DNA from: Streptococcus alactolyticus
GTDB taxonomy: Bacteria > Bacillota > Bacilli > Lactobacillales > Streptococcaceae
NCBI RefSeq assembly: GCF_012277075.1
Contig: NZ_JAAXMT010000012.1
Span: 1 to 36,681, forward strand
DNA length: 36,681 bases
Reading direction: 5' to 3'
Shown: positions 7,048 through 17,373 of the stretch, piece after piece
How the letters are laid out: every line of letters starts with the position of its first letter
How positions within the stretch are numbered: the first letter of the stretch is position 1
Notes under the pieces: model-generated
Told to the model about the DNA's origin: nothing
Databases searched by the model: none
The model's input: only the letters and a program-made list of their open reading frames with translations
Program-made: the position numbers and the translations under genes

Positions 7048-8053
7048 TATTCTCCTCGCTTTTTCCTCCTACTAGGGGAAGACGAATGTCCATCGAAACC
7101 CCTTTTCCTTTTTGACTTAGCAATGTCAGCGTCCCAGCCATGTCATCCACACGTTCTTCAATGTTGTTTAACCCATAACTCAATTCACGGTTGGCGTCCA
7201 TATCAAATCCCACACCGTTATCCACCATTTTGAGCTGAAATTCCGTCGCCGTCTGATTGAGGTAAACTTCCAAACGACTAGCTTTAGCGTGTTTCAAGGT
7301 GTTGCTGATAAATTCCTGAGCAATTCGAAAGACATTGTCTTCTATTTTTTTAGGCAATGAGCCAATATGTTTTTTATAAACAACCTCTATATTACTCTTA
7401 TCTGTTAATTCTTTCAATAGGATATCAAAACCTTCTGAAAGAGTTTTATTTTCTAACTCAGTAGGACGCAAATGCAGCAGCAAAATCCGTAGGTCTTTTT
7501 GGGCATTTTGCAACATATTTTCCACAGCTGACAGTTGGACAGCAACTTGTTTTTGCTCAATTTGAGGCAAATTCATCGACAAGCCCGACAAAATCATAGA
7601 CGAGGCAAATAATTCTTGGCTCACGGTATCATGTAAATCACGCGCGATCCGCTTTCTTTCTTGCTCCACGATTTCCTGACTGCTTTGGATACGACTGTTT
7701 TCTGTATTTTGTAAACTAGTCGTCAAATGCCGCATTTTGTTTGAAAGGCGTAACAGATTGGTGTTGATTTCTGTATCTTCATTCAAATCCAGTGGTTGGT
7801 TGTTTAAAATACGACGTAAATTTTGATTGACGCCTCGCTTGCTATTATCATCCATAATCACCCACAGCAGCAACAGCAAAATGGTCACGGCGAGAATTAA
7901 AAAGACAATGGAGAAAAGGAATTTCCTAGAAACCCAAAAATTGGTAAGAACTTGCTGCAAATGAATGCCAAGGCTGTCTAGCACTACGGCAACAATCGAA
8001 ATGATGATAATACTTGCATACAAGATAAATAGCAAAAAATAATGTTTTTTCAC
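7031..8053 (-). CDS. liaS: LiaS (VraS-like) membrane sensor histidine kinase
   Basis: Intramembrane-sensing histidine kinase of the HisKA_3/HATPase family. Two membrane helices (about 7-27 and 45-67) enclose only a short external loop, so it probably senses within the membrane and is held in check by LiaF. The phosphoacceptor His141 is in RIARDLHDTVSQELF. The ATP-binding domain shows the N box (AQEFISNTLKHAKA) and G box (VDNGVGFD and GLNNIEERV). The length is 340 residues. GTG start at 8051-8053 forms a GTGA overlap with the liaF stop. Confidence 0.96.
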   Translation of the reverse strand: MKKHYFLLFILYASIIIISIVAVVLDSLGIHLQQVLTNFWVSRKFLFSIVFLILAVTILLLLLWVIMDDNSKRGVNQNLRRILNNQPLDLNEDTEINTNLLRLSNKMRHLTTSLQNTENSRIQSSQEIVEQERKRIARDLHDTVSQELFASSMILSGLSMNLPQIEQKQVAVQLSAVENMLQNAQKDLRILLLHLRPTELENKTLSEGFDILLKELTDKSNIEVVYKKHIGSLPKKIEDNVFRIAQEFISNTLKHAKASRLEVYLNQTATEFQLKMVDNGVGFDMDANRELSYGLNNIEERVDDMAGTLTLLSQKGKGVSMDIRLPLVGGKSEENNDPED

Positions 8054-8742
8054 TTGCGAACCACCTCAATATCTCCAGCCAATGTGCTCACAATGATTTT
8101 AACCACTTTGAGAGCTTCCTCGTCTTCGTGCCATAATTTCAAGGATTCATTTCGCAAATCGTATTCCTCAAAATCAAAATAGCGGACACTACCATAAATA
8201 GCAGCCGTTTCCAACTTAACAGACACATCAATTGGGACAAGGATTTTAGTTGGTCCATAAATCTTGCGAATGATCACGACATTATTCTTGCCCGTCACAA
8301 TAACCCTGCTCAAATCAATCGTGTCACTTCCTGTCAGACGGATGATATTGATATCATCAAAGGCGTAAAAATCACTGTCATGCGTGTGCGAGCCTATCCA
8401 CTGGCTCCGAATGGGCTTAGCTTTTAAATCTTCTTCACGAAATCGGATCAAAGCGTAGCGATTTTTCTTCTTCACTTGGGAAAAATGATTGATAACCACA
8501 TAAACAACCCCCAGTACAATAGCCATGATAATGTAGGGATTCAACATCAAAATCAAAAACAAAAGCACCAGGCCAATGGTCAATAAAAAATTATGGCGTT
8601 GGTCTTGATTGTAAAAGCGAAGAGCCATTAAAATCAAAACAAGAATCAAAATGAAGCTAGATAGATTATTAGACATGATGGTCAGCAGCCCCATCACCAA
8701 TAGTACGGTTTCGACAACGAGGAAAAATTGAACTTTGCGCAT
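8050..8742 (-). CDS. liaF: LiaF, membrane inhibitor of the LiaSR system
   Basis: First gene of the lia operon. Its first 90 residues are strongly hydrophobic, with about four membrane segments (about 5-24, 27-43, 53-67, 69-86). A basic stretch (KKKNRY) follows, then a cytoplasmic C-terminal domain (about 115-230) of the LiaF/VraT (DUF2154) type. In Firmicutes LiaF keeps LiaS inactive until envelope stress. The length of 230 residues fits. It overlaps liaS by 4 nt, so the two are probably made in fixed proportion. An extended -10 promoter and a palindrome lie directly upstream. Confidence 0.94.
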   Translation of the reverse strand: MRKVQFFLVVETVLLVMGLLTIMSNNLSSFILILVLILMALRFYNQDQRHNFLLTIGLVLLFLILMLNPYIIMAIVLGVVYVVINHFSQVKKKNRYALIRFREEDLKAKPIRSQWIGSHTHDSDFYAFDDINIIRLTGSDTIDLSRVIVTGKNNVVIIRKIYGPTKILVPIDVSVKLETAAIYGSVRYFDFEEYDLRNESLKLWHEDEEALKVVKIIVSTLAGDIEVVRK

Positions 8743-8765
8743 TACTATCCCTTTCTTTTTCTGTC

Positions 8766-8774
8766 ATTTTATCA
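8766..8774 (-). promoter_or_regulatory. liaF: liaF extended -10 promoter
   Basis: Minus-strand TGATAAAAT is an extended -10 (TGN then TAAAAT). The position expected for -35 (8789-8794) is a poor match, as in activator-dependent promoters, and touches the palindrome at 8793-8806. Confidence 0.5.
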
Positions 8775-8788
8775 AAAACTATTTAAAA

Positions 8789-8809
8789 AATCAGCTGCTA
8801 GCAGCTAAG
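8789..8809 (-). repeat. Palindrome at the liaF promoter: operator or second stkP terminator
   Basis: AGCTGCTAGCAGCT (8793-8806) is a perfect 14-bp palindrome. It overlaps the liaF -35 region, as expected for a LiaR site. On the minus strand it can also fold as a 7-bp hairpin with a 4-nt loop followed by TTTTTT, resembling a terminator. The two readings are not exclusive. Confidence 0.5.
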
Positions 8810-8840
8810 ACCAGAAAAACGATGAACCGCTTTTAAACGC

Positions 8841-8869
8841 AAAAAAGAAGGTGTGAAACCTTCTTTTTT
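8841..8869 (-). terminator. Terminator of the stkP operon
   Basis: Perfect 12-bp stem (AAAAAAGAAGGT, 8841-8852; ACCTTCTTTTTT, 8858-8869) with a 5-nt loop, 15 nt after the stkP stop. The T-run makes it an efficient intrinsic terminator. Confidence 0.9.
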
Positions 8870-8884
8870 GTTTATTATTTACTT

Positions 8885-10825
8885 CTAGTTTTCGCTACTT
8901 TCTGGCACCGAACTATTATCCACAGTAGTGTCGCTTGATGACGTTGCTGGTGTTTCTGTGCCACTACTGCTACTTGATGAAGATGATGACGGAACCGAAC
9001 TTGACGCTTTTGATTTAGACGTTTCTGTCGTTGGCGCAGACGGTGTGGTTGGTGTCACTTCTTCATCTGCTGAGAAGTAAAGGGTAACACTGTCATCAAG
9101 TTGGTTACCATAGTAAGGCGTTTGAGAAACAACCGTTGCAGAAGCCGACGGTGCAGGTACTTGGCTATAATTGCTTGTTCCTGACGTTGCTTGGTAAACT
9201 GTTATATGCGAACTAGGAATACCCAAAGCATTCAAAGCCGCCACAGCTTCTGAATAAGTGTAACCAACTAGATTTGGCATCACAACGGTATCTTCCTCAG
9301 CTACTTTAAAGGTAATTTTCTTATCGCCTTTTGGATTAAAGGTTGAGCCTTCGCTCGGACTTTGACTGATAATAGTACCTTCAGGATAATCAGAAGTCGT
9401 CACTTTTTCAACTGTGATTTGAGATTCTGACACACCGTGATTGTCAACCAAGTCTTTTATCGCCTCTTCGTAATCCTTACCTGAGTAATCCTTGATTTTA
9501 AATCCAGCACTGCCTTTTGACACATAGATGTCAATAGCAGAGCCTTCTTTTTTGGCAGAACCAATTGTCGGGCTAGTCTTGATGACATGGTTTTTCTTAA
9601 CCGTATCATTATTAACTTTGTGGATGGCACCAACCTCAAGTCCTGATTCTTCGATGGTTTTTTTGGCTTCTGATAAGCTTGTTTCAGCGACATCAGGCAC
9701 TCTGACAGTCGATGGCGTTGTCAAGGTCAAATAAGTAAAGACCGCAACCACGATAGCCACAATAGCAATCAAAATCTTCATCAACGTTCCTGACATTCGA
9801 CGCGATTTTTTTTGATGGCTCTTTTTCTTGTTTTGTGGTGGTACTTCCTCAATGTCCTTGCCTTCTTTTTCCTTGGCAGATTTTTGCTTTTGCAATAGCT
9901 GCTCGGTTGTTGATGGCACTGAAGTAGTTGTGGTTACTTTTGGTAACGGTTTGGCACTTTCAGTGTCCTCAAAAACAAGCTTAGGCTCGCGACTGCGGTT
10001 ATAAGAAAGGGCAGTCATCAAATCACGGCTCATTTCATACGTTGACGCATAACGGTCACTGAGACGCTTGGCAGTTGCCTTAATAACCACATTTTCCAAG
10101 GCTTGAGGGACATTTTTATTCTCAGCAATAATCGATGGAAGAGGCTTTTGGAAATGTTGCAAAGCAATGGTCACGGCTGAATCCCCATCATAAGGAATGT
10201 GACCTGTCAACATTTCAAACAACATAATCCCCATCGCATAAATATCACTTTGGACCGTCGCTTTTGAGCCACGCGCTTGCTCTGGCGACAAATAATGCAC
10301 ACTTCCCAACATGGAATTGGTTTGGGTCAAGCTTGTTTCCGCAAAGGCTACGGCAATACCAAAGTCCGTTACTTTAACCGTTCCGTCTTTGGTTAATAAG
10401 ATATTTTGGGGTTTCAAATCACGGTGAACAATACCTTGTTGATGGGCTAGGGTCATGGCTGACAAGACTTCTTCCATGATTCTGACCACTTCATTATTAG
10501 CAAGCGGTGCGTTATCTTGGATGTATTTTTTCAAATCTGACCCATCAACATATTCCATTACTAGGAATTGCTGTCCGTCTTCTTCACCAATATCTCGGAT
10601 GGAAACGATATTGGGATGATTAAGCTCTGCCATGGCACGGGCTTCTCGTTGGAAACGTGCTACGGCAATCTGATCTGTCTGATAATTGGTCCGAAGCACC
10701 TTGATAGCCACTTCTTCATTATCTAGAATTAAATCTTTTGCTAGATAAACATCCGCCATTCCTCCCCGTCCGATAGATTTAAGGATCCGATAACGACCAG
10801 CAAACAACTTGCCAATCTGAATCAT
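8885..10825 (-). CDS. stkP: StkP/PknB Ser/Thr kinase with PASTA repeats
   Basis: Membrane-bound eukaryotic-type Ser/Thr kinase coordinating septal and peripheral wall synthesis; substrates in pneumococcus include MapZ, DivIVA and others. The cytoplasmic kinase domain (about 10-275) has glycine loop GRGGMADVY, Lys42, HRDLKPQN with catalytic Asp136, and DFG (154-156). A basic juxtamembrane region leads to one membrane helix (348-369). Outside are three clear PASTA repeats (about 373-437, 441-508, 513-586), which bind peptidoglycan, and a Ser/Thr-rich tail (590-646). I see three repeats where pneumococcal StkP is described with four. ATG 10825 overlaps the pppL stop by one base (TAATG), so kinase and phosphatase are co-translated. 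Confidence 0.97.
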   Translation of the reverse strand: MIQIGKLFAGRYRILKSIGRGGMADVYLAKDLILDNEEVAIKVLRTNYQTDQIAVARFQREARAMAELNHPNIVSIRDIGEEDGQQFLVMEYVDGSDLKKYIQDNAPLANNEVVRIMEEVLSAMTLAHQQGIVHRDLKPQNILLTKDGTVKVTDFGIAVAFAETSLTQTNSMLGSVHYLSPEQARGSKATVQSDIYAMGIMLFEMLTGHIPYDGDSAVTIALQHFQKPLPSIIAENKNVPQALENVVIKATAKRLSDRYASTYEMSRDLMTALSYNRSREPKLVFEDTESAKPLPKVTTTTSVPSTTEQLLQKQKSAKEKEGKDIEEVPPQNKKKSHQKKSRRMSGTLMKILIAIVAIVVAVFTYLTLTTPSTVRVPDVAETSLSEAKKTIEESGLEVGAIHKVNNDTVKKNHVIKTSPTIGSAKKEGSAIDIYVSKGSAGFKIKDYSGKDYEEAIKDLVDNHGVSESQITVEKVTTSDYPEGTIISQSPSEGSTFNPKGDKKITFKVAEEDTVVMPNLVGYTYSEAVAALNALGIPSSHITVYQATSGTSNYSQVPAPSASATVVSQTPYYGNQLDDSVTLYFSADEEVTPTTPSAPTTETSKSKASSSVPSSSSSSSSSGTETPATSSSDTTVDNSSVPESSEN

Positions 10826-11562
10826 TAAACTTCCTCACTTTCAACGTGGATTAAAGCAATAGTGATGTTATCAAGTCCTCCTCTATCATTAGCAAGACTA
10901 ACGAGCTCTTTATTTTTTTCATCAAGGTTCTTATCTTGATTCAAAATTTCAACGATTTCGTCGTTGGTAATCATATTGGTTAAACCGTCACTATTGATAA
11001 TCAAATAATCATTTTCTTCTAACATCTGAACACCAAGGTCTGGTTCAACAGGATTAGCTTGTCCAATTGATTGTGTGATGATATTTTTTTGTGGGTGATT
11101 AGCCGCTTCTTCTTCTGTTAATTGACCAGCTTTCACCAATTCATTAACCAAAGAATGGTCACTTGTTAAAAGTTGATATTCTCCATGACGCAAAAGGCCA
11201 ATACGCGAATCGCCCACGTGTGCATAAATCACGTTGTTATCGACAATGGCTAGGGCTTCAACAGTTGTTCCCATGCCTTTGAACTCATCTGTCTGACCAA
11301 GTTCGTAAACTTTTTTGTTCTCATTTTCTAATGAAACCAAGAACCAATCACGAATTTGGCTCAATTCGGTATAATCCGTATTCACCCATTCACGTCCAAG
11401 ATCAGTAACGGTCATTTCACTAGCAATATTACCTGCACGATGACCACCCATACCATCTGCTAAAATGACTAAGGTAATACCCTGTTTGTTATCAAATTTA
11501 TTAATAAAATCCTGATTGTTTGAACGTTTTTGTCCGATATCAGTTACAAGTGAAATTTTCAT
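10825..11562 (-). CDS. pppL: PP2C-type Ser/Thr phosphatase partner of StkP
   Basis: Cytoplasmic metal-dependent (PPM/PP2C) phosphatase of 245 residues, also called PhpP or Stp. It reverses StkP phosphorylation, including of StkP itself. Metal-binding motifs are intact: Asp8 in [17 protein letters not shown] from Asp36, VGDSRIG, NSDGLTN and GGLDNIT. The ATG at 11562 has an AGAGGAAA ribosome binding site. The 37-nt gap after rsmB also carries a second AAGGAGG and a small 5-bp hairpin between them (11573-11585). It is part of the gmk-to-stkP operon. Confidence 0.97.
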   Translation of the reverse strand: MKISLVTDIGQKRSNNQDFINKFDNKQGITLVILADGMGGHRAGNIASEMTVTDLGREWVNTDYTELSQIRDWFLVSLENENKKVYELGQTDEFKGMGTTVEALAIVDNNVIYAHVGDSRIGLLRHGEYQLLTSDHSLVNELVKAGQLTEEEAANHPQKNIITQSIGQANPVEPDLGVQMLEENDYLIINSDGLTNMITNDEIVEILNQDKNLDEKNKELVSLANDRGGLDNITIALIHVESEEV

Positions 11563-11599
11563 AGTTTTTCCTCTGACTGTGTCAGTTTCCTCCTTGAAG

Positions 11600-12922
11600 T
11601 TACAAGATACGTCTGACCTGTCCTATAAAGAACCCGTCGGTATGATATTGCTCTGGAGTGATGACTAAGCAACCATTTTTAACAATATCGTCTTGCGTAT
11701 GACTCAGGTTTACTTGCTCAAAATTTGGATGAGTGTCTAAAAATTTGCGAATAACTTGAACATTTTCCTCATCAAAAATCGTACAAGTGCTATAAGTTAT
11801 TATACCACCTTTACGCAAGGTTTGACAAACGCTATCAAGTATTTGCAGCTGAATTTCTTGCAAAGCGGTGAAATCTTGATTGTCTTTGTTGTATTTGATA
11901 TCCGGTTTTCGACGAATCAGCCCAATACCTGAGCAAGGGGCGTCGACTAAGATTTTATCAAAAGAATCTTCTGCAAAATGCTCATGTACTTTAGTCGCAT
12001 CTAGTTTTTGCGTTGTGATTTTATCAGCAACGTGAAGGCGCTCGGCATTTTCCATGACCAGTTGTAATTTGTGGTCATACAAGTCAAGTGCTGTGATATG
12101 GCCATTGTTGAGGTAAGAGGCCATGTGGGTTGTTTTGCCACCTGGTGCCGCACAAGCATCTAAAATCGTTTCATCGCCTTGAATGGCAAGCGTTGGGGCA
12201 ACTAACTGGCTGGATTCGTCCTGAATGGTAATATCCCCGTCTGCGAAGTAGCTTGTCCCAGCAAAATGCCCTGATGTTTTTACCAATCCAACAGGAGACA
12301 AAAGAGAATTTTCCGCGCCTGTGGCTGCCTTAATCTCAGGCAATTTTTCTGGATTTGTCACACGAATGCTGGCTTTATTGCGGACAAAGAGGCTCTGCAT
12401 AATAGCCAAAGCTCGCTTCTCACCAAATTGGTCAATTAGCTTTTTAACTAGCCACACGGGTAAAGAATATTGCACCGAATAGCGTTTGTTTTTTCGCTTA
12501 ATATCTGCTGGTTTGGGCAGTTCTTCTTGAGCAAGGCGACGCAAAACAGCATTGACCAATTTCTCCGCACCTTTTTGGTGGCTGCGTTTTTTAGCAATGG
12601 TCACGGCATCATTAACCACCGCGTGCGCAGGCATTTTATCCAAATACAAGAGTTGGTAAAGGCTCAGCATCAAGAGATCGTACACCCAAGGTTCTAGCTC
12701 ATCGCGGTCTTTGATATAATGCGCTAGGTACCATTCCAACGTGATTTTGCGCGCGACAGTGCCATAGACAATCTCCGTCACCAACGCTTTATCTTTAGGT
12801 GATAGCGTGCTTTGCTTGAGTTCTTGATTGAGGGCAATGTTAGAATAAGCCCCGTCCTCAAAGACATTTTCTAAAACGTGTAAGGCTACGCCGCGTGCTT
12901 GTTGTTTCCAATCATTCGCCAA
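11600..12922 (-). CDS. rsmB: 16S rRNA (cytosine-967-C5) methyltransferase
   Basis: RsmB (Sun) makes m5C967 in 16S rRNA using S-adenosylmethionine. The N-terminal NusB-like RNA-binding domain (about 1-140) precedes the NOL1/NOP2/Sun methyltransferase domain with [23 protein letters not shown] and the catalytic cysteine in YSTCT (about residue 380). I choose the TTG at 12922, giving [11 protein letters not shown] and 440 residues, because this matches the family N-terminus and has AGGTG 6 nt upstream. A GTG at 12931 adds three residues but sits almost on top of its Shine-Dalgarno. Either start overlaps the fmt stop, indicating coupled translation. Confidence 0.95.
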   Translation of the reverse strand: MANDWKQQARGVALHVLENVFEDGAYSNIALNQELKQSTLSPKDKALVTEIVYGTVARKITLEWYLAHYIKDRDELEPWVYDLLMLSLYQLLYLDKMPAHAVVNDAVTIAKKRSHQKGAEKLVNAVLRRLAQEELPKPADIKRKNKRYSVQYSLPVWLVKKLIDQFGEKRALAIMQSLFVRNKASIRVTNPEKLPEIKAATGAENSLLSPVGLVKTSGHFAGTSYFADGDITIQDESSQLVAPTLAIQGDETILDACAAPGGKTTHMASYLNNGHITALDLYDHKLQLVMENAERLHVADKITTQKLDATKVHEHFAEDSFDKILVDAPCSGIGLIRRKPDIKYNKDNQDFTALQEIQLQILDSVCQTLRKGGIITYSTCTIFDEENVQVIRKFLDTHPNFEQVNLSHTQDDIVKNGCLVITPEQYHTDGFFIGQVRRIL

Positions 12923-13847
12923 TAACGTCACCTACCTCAAGTTTGCGTCCGACACCATTTAGAAAATCCACAATGCTCATGCGTGGTTTTCCAGCTGGTT
13001 GCACTGTTTTCAGCGCAATAGCACCATCACTAGTGGCCACTACCAATGATTTTTTACCTTTTTCAATGATTTCACCTGGTTTGCCTTGCCCTTGAGCTAT
13101 ACTTGCCTCGTAAATCTTGAAACGTTTGCCGTCAAGCAAAGTATGGGCCACGGGCCATGGATTCAAACCACGAATATGATTGAAAACATCACGCGCTGGT
13201 CGATGCCAATCAATGCGTTCTTCTTCTGGGGTAATATTAGGTGAAAAGGTTGCTTGGCTACTGTCTTGTGGCTCAGGGGTGATATTACCTGCAATGTAAT
13301 CAGGGAGGGTTCTCAACAACAAATCACGGCCTAAAATCGCCAATTTGTCAAACATAGTCCCCACATTATCCTCATCGGTAATCGATGTTGCATCCTTGGC
13401 AATCATGTCACCAGCATCCATTTCTTTAACCATTTCCATAATGGTCACGCCAGCTTCTTTGTCACCATTGATAATGGCATAATGAATAGGTGCACCGCCA
13501 CGGTATTTTGGCAATAGCGATGCGTGAACATTCACCGCAAAATCAACAGAATCCAACAATTTCGTTGGTAAAAATTGCCCAAAAGCAGCCGTCACAATAC
13601 CATCAGCTCCCAAAGTCATCAGCTCAGCCATTTCTTCTGAACCTGATAATTTTTCAGGCTGATAAACAGGGAGGTTGTGAGCTAGGGCGACTTCCTTAAC
13701 AGGGGTCATTTTGATTTCCTTTTTGCGCCCAACAGCGCGGTCTGGCTGGGTCACAACTGCTAGGATATTGTAGGCCTTATCAGCTAACAAACCTTCTAAA
13801 ACGGTCGCTGAAAAATCAGGCGTTCCCATAAAAATAATATTTGTCAT
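12912..13847 (-). CDS. fmt: Methionyl-tRNA formyltransferase
   Basis: Transfers a formyl group from 10-formyl-THF to initiator Met-tRNA, which is needed for normal bacterial initiation. The N-terminal Rossmann formyltransferase domain begins [12 protein letters not shown]; the active-site block [16 protein letters not shown] is intact, with the conserved Asn and His. The C-terminal OB-like tRNA-binding domain follows at about 205-311. ATG 13847 (311 residues) has an AGAGGAAA site 6 nt upstream; the upstream GTG at 13862 overlaps that site and is rejected. A local extended -10 promoter (13877-13885) could boost expression in addition to read-through from priA. Confidence 0.97.
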   Translation of the reverse strand: MTNIIFMGTPDFSATVLEGLLADKAYNILAVVTQPDRAVGRKKEIKMTPVKEVALAHNLPVYQPEKLSGSEEMAELMTLGADGIVTAAFGQFLPTKLLDSVDFAVNVHASLLPKYRGGAPIHYAIINGDKEAGVTIMEMVKEMDAGDMIAKDATSITDEDNVGTMFDKLAILGRDLLLRTLPDYIAGNITPEPQDSSQATFSPNITPEEERIDWHRPARDVFNHIRGLNPWPVAHTLLDGKRFKIYEASIAQGQGKPGEIIEKGKKSLVVATSDGAIALKTVQPAGKPRMSIVDFLNGVGRKLEVGDVIGE

Positions 13848-13876
13848 GTTTTTTCCTCTCACAAAGATTTTCTTTC

Positions 13877-13885
13877 ATTATAGCA
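13877..13885 (-). promoter_or_regulatory. Possible internal promoter before fmt
   Basis: Minus-strand TGCTATAAT, a perfect extended -10, lies in the 48-nt gap between priA and fmt. No good -35 is seen. Confidence 0.45.
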
Positions 13886-13895
13886 TAGTAACGGG

Positions 13896-16283
13896 CTACA
13901 TCACATTTTGTGGCTCATAATCAATCACCAAACGCAAATCTTTGTTTTCTGGCAACTGCGTCAAGTCCAAAATCTGATTTAACACGGCTTCCAAATGGTT
14001 TTCAAATCGGTATTTCACGATGATTTGGTAGTGGTAAAGATTGTGTGTTCTGGCGATGGGCTTTGGTGTTGGACCAAGAATTTTGATTTTGTCTGACAAT
14101 TGCTGCTTCAAAAGTTGCAAAATCTCAAATGATTTGCGAGTCACCGTGTGTTCATCCTTGTGTGACAAGGTCAAGCCAACCGTGAAATAATAAGGCGGAT
14201 AGGCCAGTCGCCGACGAATGTTCATTTCATAGGCGTAAAAGACTTCATAATCCTGCTTTTGAGCCAATTGAATGGCGTAATGATTGGGATTATAGGTCTG
14301 AATGAGCACTTCTCCTGTTTTTTCAGCCCGTCCAGCTCGTCCAGCTACCTGAGTCAACAATTGAAAAGTACGTTCGGATGACCTAAAATCAGGTAAATTA
14401 AGCGAAGTATCCGCATTTAGCACCCCAACCAAGGTGACATTTGGAAAATCAAGTCCCTTGGCAATCATCTGTGTGCCTAGCAAAATATCCGCTTCATGAT
14501 GGTCAAAAGCATCCAACAAACGTTGATGAGCCCCTTTTTGACGCGTGGTATCCACATCCATTCGCAAAATACGAGCATGGGGAAAAATACTGGCCAATTC
14601 GTCATAGGCTTTCTGGGTTCCTGTGCCATAATACCGAATGCTAGGACTTTGACAATTAGGACAATGACGCGGAATAGCTTTCTCAAAACCACAATAATGG
14701 CAATTCATGGTCTTGGTATCCATGTGCAAGGTCAATGAAATATCGCAATTAGGGCACTCATCCACGTAGCCACAATCACGGCACATGATAAAGCTAGAAT
14801 AACCACGGCGGTTAAGCATGAGCACGATTTGCTCTTTCTTTTCCAAACGGTCCGCAATTTTCTCCAAGAGATATGGCGTGTAATTACTCAATTCTTGTTG
14901 CCCAACATAATCCCTGAAATCCACAATCTCAACCTTTGGAATTTTAGCTAAGGGATTGGCACGGTGGGTTAATTGCAAGAAGCGATAAACATCTCGGCTG
15001 GCACGTGCACGGCTCTCAATACTTGGAGTCGCAGAACCTAGCAGCAAAACAGCTTTATGGTATTTAGCACGCAAAAGTGCCACATCTCTAGCGTGGTAAC
15101 GTGGACTCGATTCTTGCTTATAAGTCGCCTCATGCTCCTCATCAATAATAATCGCACCAATATTCTCAACTGGGGCAAAAATAGCCGAGCGAGCACCGAC
15201 TACCACACGCGCTTGACCAGACTTGATTTTTCGCCACTCATCAAACTTTTCACCATCTGACAAAGCCGAATGCATAATAGCAACTTGCTTGCCAAAACGT
15301 GAGATAAAGCGATTGGTCATCTGCGGTGTCAGTGAAATTTCAGGCACTAAAACAATCGCCGTTTTTCCCAGTTTCAAAACCTTATCGATAATATGCAAAT
15401 ACACTTCTGTCTTACCAGAACCTGTAACACCTTCCAGCAAAAACGGCTTGCTTTCTTGTCCAATTTGATTGGTTACCGTATCTACAACCTTTTGTTGCTC
15501 AGCATTTAAAGCCAGAAAATCCGTCGTTGCCACATTAAAATACGCATCTGAACGCTTTTTCTCTTTTTCAACAACGGTTATCAAGGCATTATCCACAAAA
15601 AATTTGACCACTTCGCGTGAAAAGAGCTGATGCAAATCTGCTAATTTGCCCTCGCTAGGATTTTCCAACAAGTAATCACGCAAGGCCAAACGCTTTTTAG
15701 CGCGGTTGGAAATAGCTGCCAGATGAAGTTGTTCAACTTGAACCTGATAATATTTTTCCGTTTTGATGCTTTTCTTGTCCTTAGCCAAATAGGTCACTGA
15801 AAGCTTGCCATTGTGCACCAATTGGGACACCAGCTTAATTTCATCTTGGGATAAAGACGAATACAAGCGGCTCTCATCTTGCCCAAACAAAGCCAACCTA
15901 TCTGCCTCACCTAATGTATCCATAGGCATCAAACGCTTATCATAATGCGAATTCAAGAGATTAGGCAGCATGGCTTTTAAGATTGAAATTTTATAAGAAA
16001 AAACGGTGTGGCGCATTTGATCTGCTAAAAACAGCTGCTCTTCGTTTAAAACAGGCTCAAAATCCAAAACCGCTTCAATGGCTTTCAAGCCGTCAAGGTC
16101 TTGTCCTGACGTCTCCAAAAAACCAACGACAAAGCCCTGTAAGAGCCTGTTGCCACGACCAAAAGGCACATGAACCCTAGAACCGAGCTGAATTTGTTGG
16201 CAAAACACTTCTGGAACAAGGTAAGAAAAAAGCTTATCTGTCTGCTTCAGCGGGATATCTACAATCACCTGTGCTATTTTCAT
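13896..16283 (-). CDS. priA: Primosomal protein N', replication restart helicase
   Basis: PriA is a 3'-5' superfamily 2 helicase that recognizes stalled forks and reloads the replicative helicase. The N-terminal DNA-binding region is followed by Walker A GVTGSGKT (285-292), DEEH box (381-384) and a zinc module with eight cysteines (501, 504, 510, 513, 528, 531, 541, 544), all present. The helicase C-domain has GTQMIAKGLDFP and QVAGRAGRA. Length 795 residues from ATG 16283, preferred over the GTG two codons upstream because GGGAAG is better spaced. It follows rpoZ by 77 nt across a hairpin (16340-16371) that may reduce read-through. Confidence 0.97.
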   Translation of the reverse strand: MKIAQVIVDIPLKQTDKLFSYLVPEVFCQQIQLGSRVHVPFGRGNRLLQGFVVGFLETSGQDLDGLKAIEAVLDFEPVLNEEQLFLADQMRHTVFSYKISILKAMLPNLLNSHYDKRLMPMDTLGEADRLALFGQDESRLYSSLSQDEIKLVSQLVHNGKLSVTYLAKDKKSIKTEKYYQVQVEQLHLAAISNRAKKRLALRDYLLENPSEGKLADLHQLFSREVVKFFVDNALITVVEKEKKRSDAYFNVATTDFLALNAEQQKVVDTVTNQIGQESKPFLLEGVTGSGKTEVYLHIIDKVLKLGKTAIVLVPEISLTPQMTNRFISRFGKQVAIMHSALSDGEKFDEWRKIKSGQARVVVGARSAIFAPVENIGAIIIDEEHEATYKQESSPRYHARDVALLRAKYHKAVLLLGSATPSIESRARASRDVYRFLQLTHRANPLAKIPKVEIVDFRDYVGQQELSNYTPYLLEKIADRLEKKEQIVLMLNRRGYSSFIMCRDCGYVDECPNCDISLTLHMDTKTMNCHYCGFEKAIPRHCPNCQSPSIRYYGTGTQKAYDELASIFPHARILRMDVDTTRQKGAHQRLLDAFDHHEADILLGTQMIAKGLDFPNVTLVGVLNADTSLNLPDFRSSERTFQLLTQVAGRAGRAEKTGEVLIQTYNPNHYAIQLAQKQDYEVFYAYEMNIRRRLAYPPYYFTVGLTLSHKDEHTVTRKSFEILQLLKQQLSDKIKILGPTPKPIARTHNLYHYQIIVKYRFENHLEAVLNQILDLTQLPENKDLRLVIDYEPQNVM

Positions 16284-16339
16284 CTTCACTTCCCTTTCTG
16301 GCTGGTCTTGCCCTTGAGGGCTAAAATGTTAGTTATAAG

Positions 16340-16371
16340 AAAAATCTAAGATAAAACACCTTAGATTTTTT
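16340..16371 (-). terminator. Hairpin after rpoZ that includes its stop codon
   Basis: AAAATCTAAG and CTTAGATTTT pair around a 9-nt loop, followed by T-rich sequence on the minus strand. The upstream arm contains the rpoZ TAA (16361-16363). It is A/T-rich, so probably a partial terminator or 3'-end protector between rpoZ and priA. Confidence 0.55.
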
Positions 16372-16675
16372 CGCCTTCTTCTTTTTCTTTTGCAATTTGT
16401 TCTTTGATTTTACGTTCTTCTTCTTCTTTTTCTAAACGTTGAGCTTCGATGTGAGCACGAACAGCTGCGCGTTTAGCTTCTGGATTTGGGTGAATCACCA
16501 CGTTCCCTGATTCAATTTCTTCAAGGGCTTGCAAGGTTGGTTTCACAGAAGTAAAGGTTTGTGTTGGTTTAGCCCCTGCTTCTAACTCATGAGCACGTTT
16601 GGCTTGAAGAATACAAAGAGAATACTTTGAAGGAACCTTATCCAATAAAGTATCGATAGAAGGTTTTAACATCAT
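16361..16675 (-). CDS. rpoZ: RNA polymerase omega subunit
   Basis: Omega helps assemble and stabilize RNA polymerase by chaperoning beta'. The protein of 104 residues opens [20 protein letters not shown] and has the conserved [13 protein letters not shown] block, then the short [10 protein letters not shown] segment. The C-terminal third is a highly charged Glu/Lys helix. The first of two adjacent ATG codons is used, 11 nt from AAAGGAAA. It follows gmk by 18 nt; the gmk-rpoZ pair is conserved across bacteria. Confidence 0.97.
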   Translation of the reverse strand: MMLKPSIDTLLDKVPSKYSLCILQAKRAHELEAGAKPTQTFTSVKPTLQALEEIESGNVVIHPNPEAKRAAVRAHIEAQRLEKEEEERKIKEQIAKEKEEGEKI

Positions 16676-16693
16676 AGCTATTGGTTTCCTTTC

Positions 16694-17359
<666 letters not shown>

Positions 17360-17373
17360 TTAAACTACAGATT

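Noticed and set aside
13848..13862. GTG start of fmt five codons upstream
   Set aside because: The extension overlaps the ribosome binding site of ATG 13847 and the family starts at [12 protein letters not shown].
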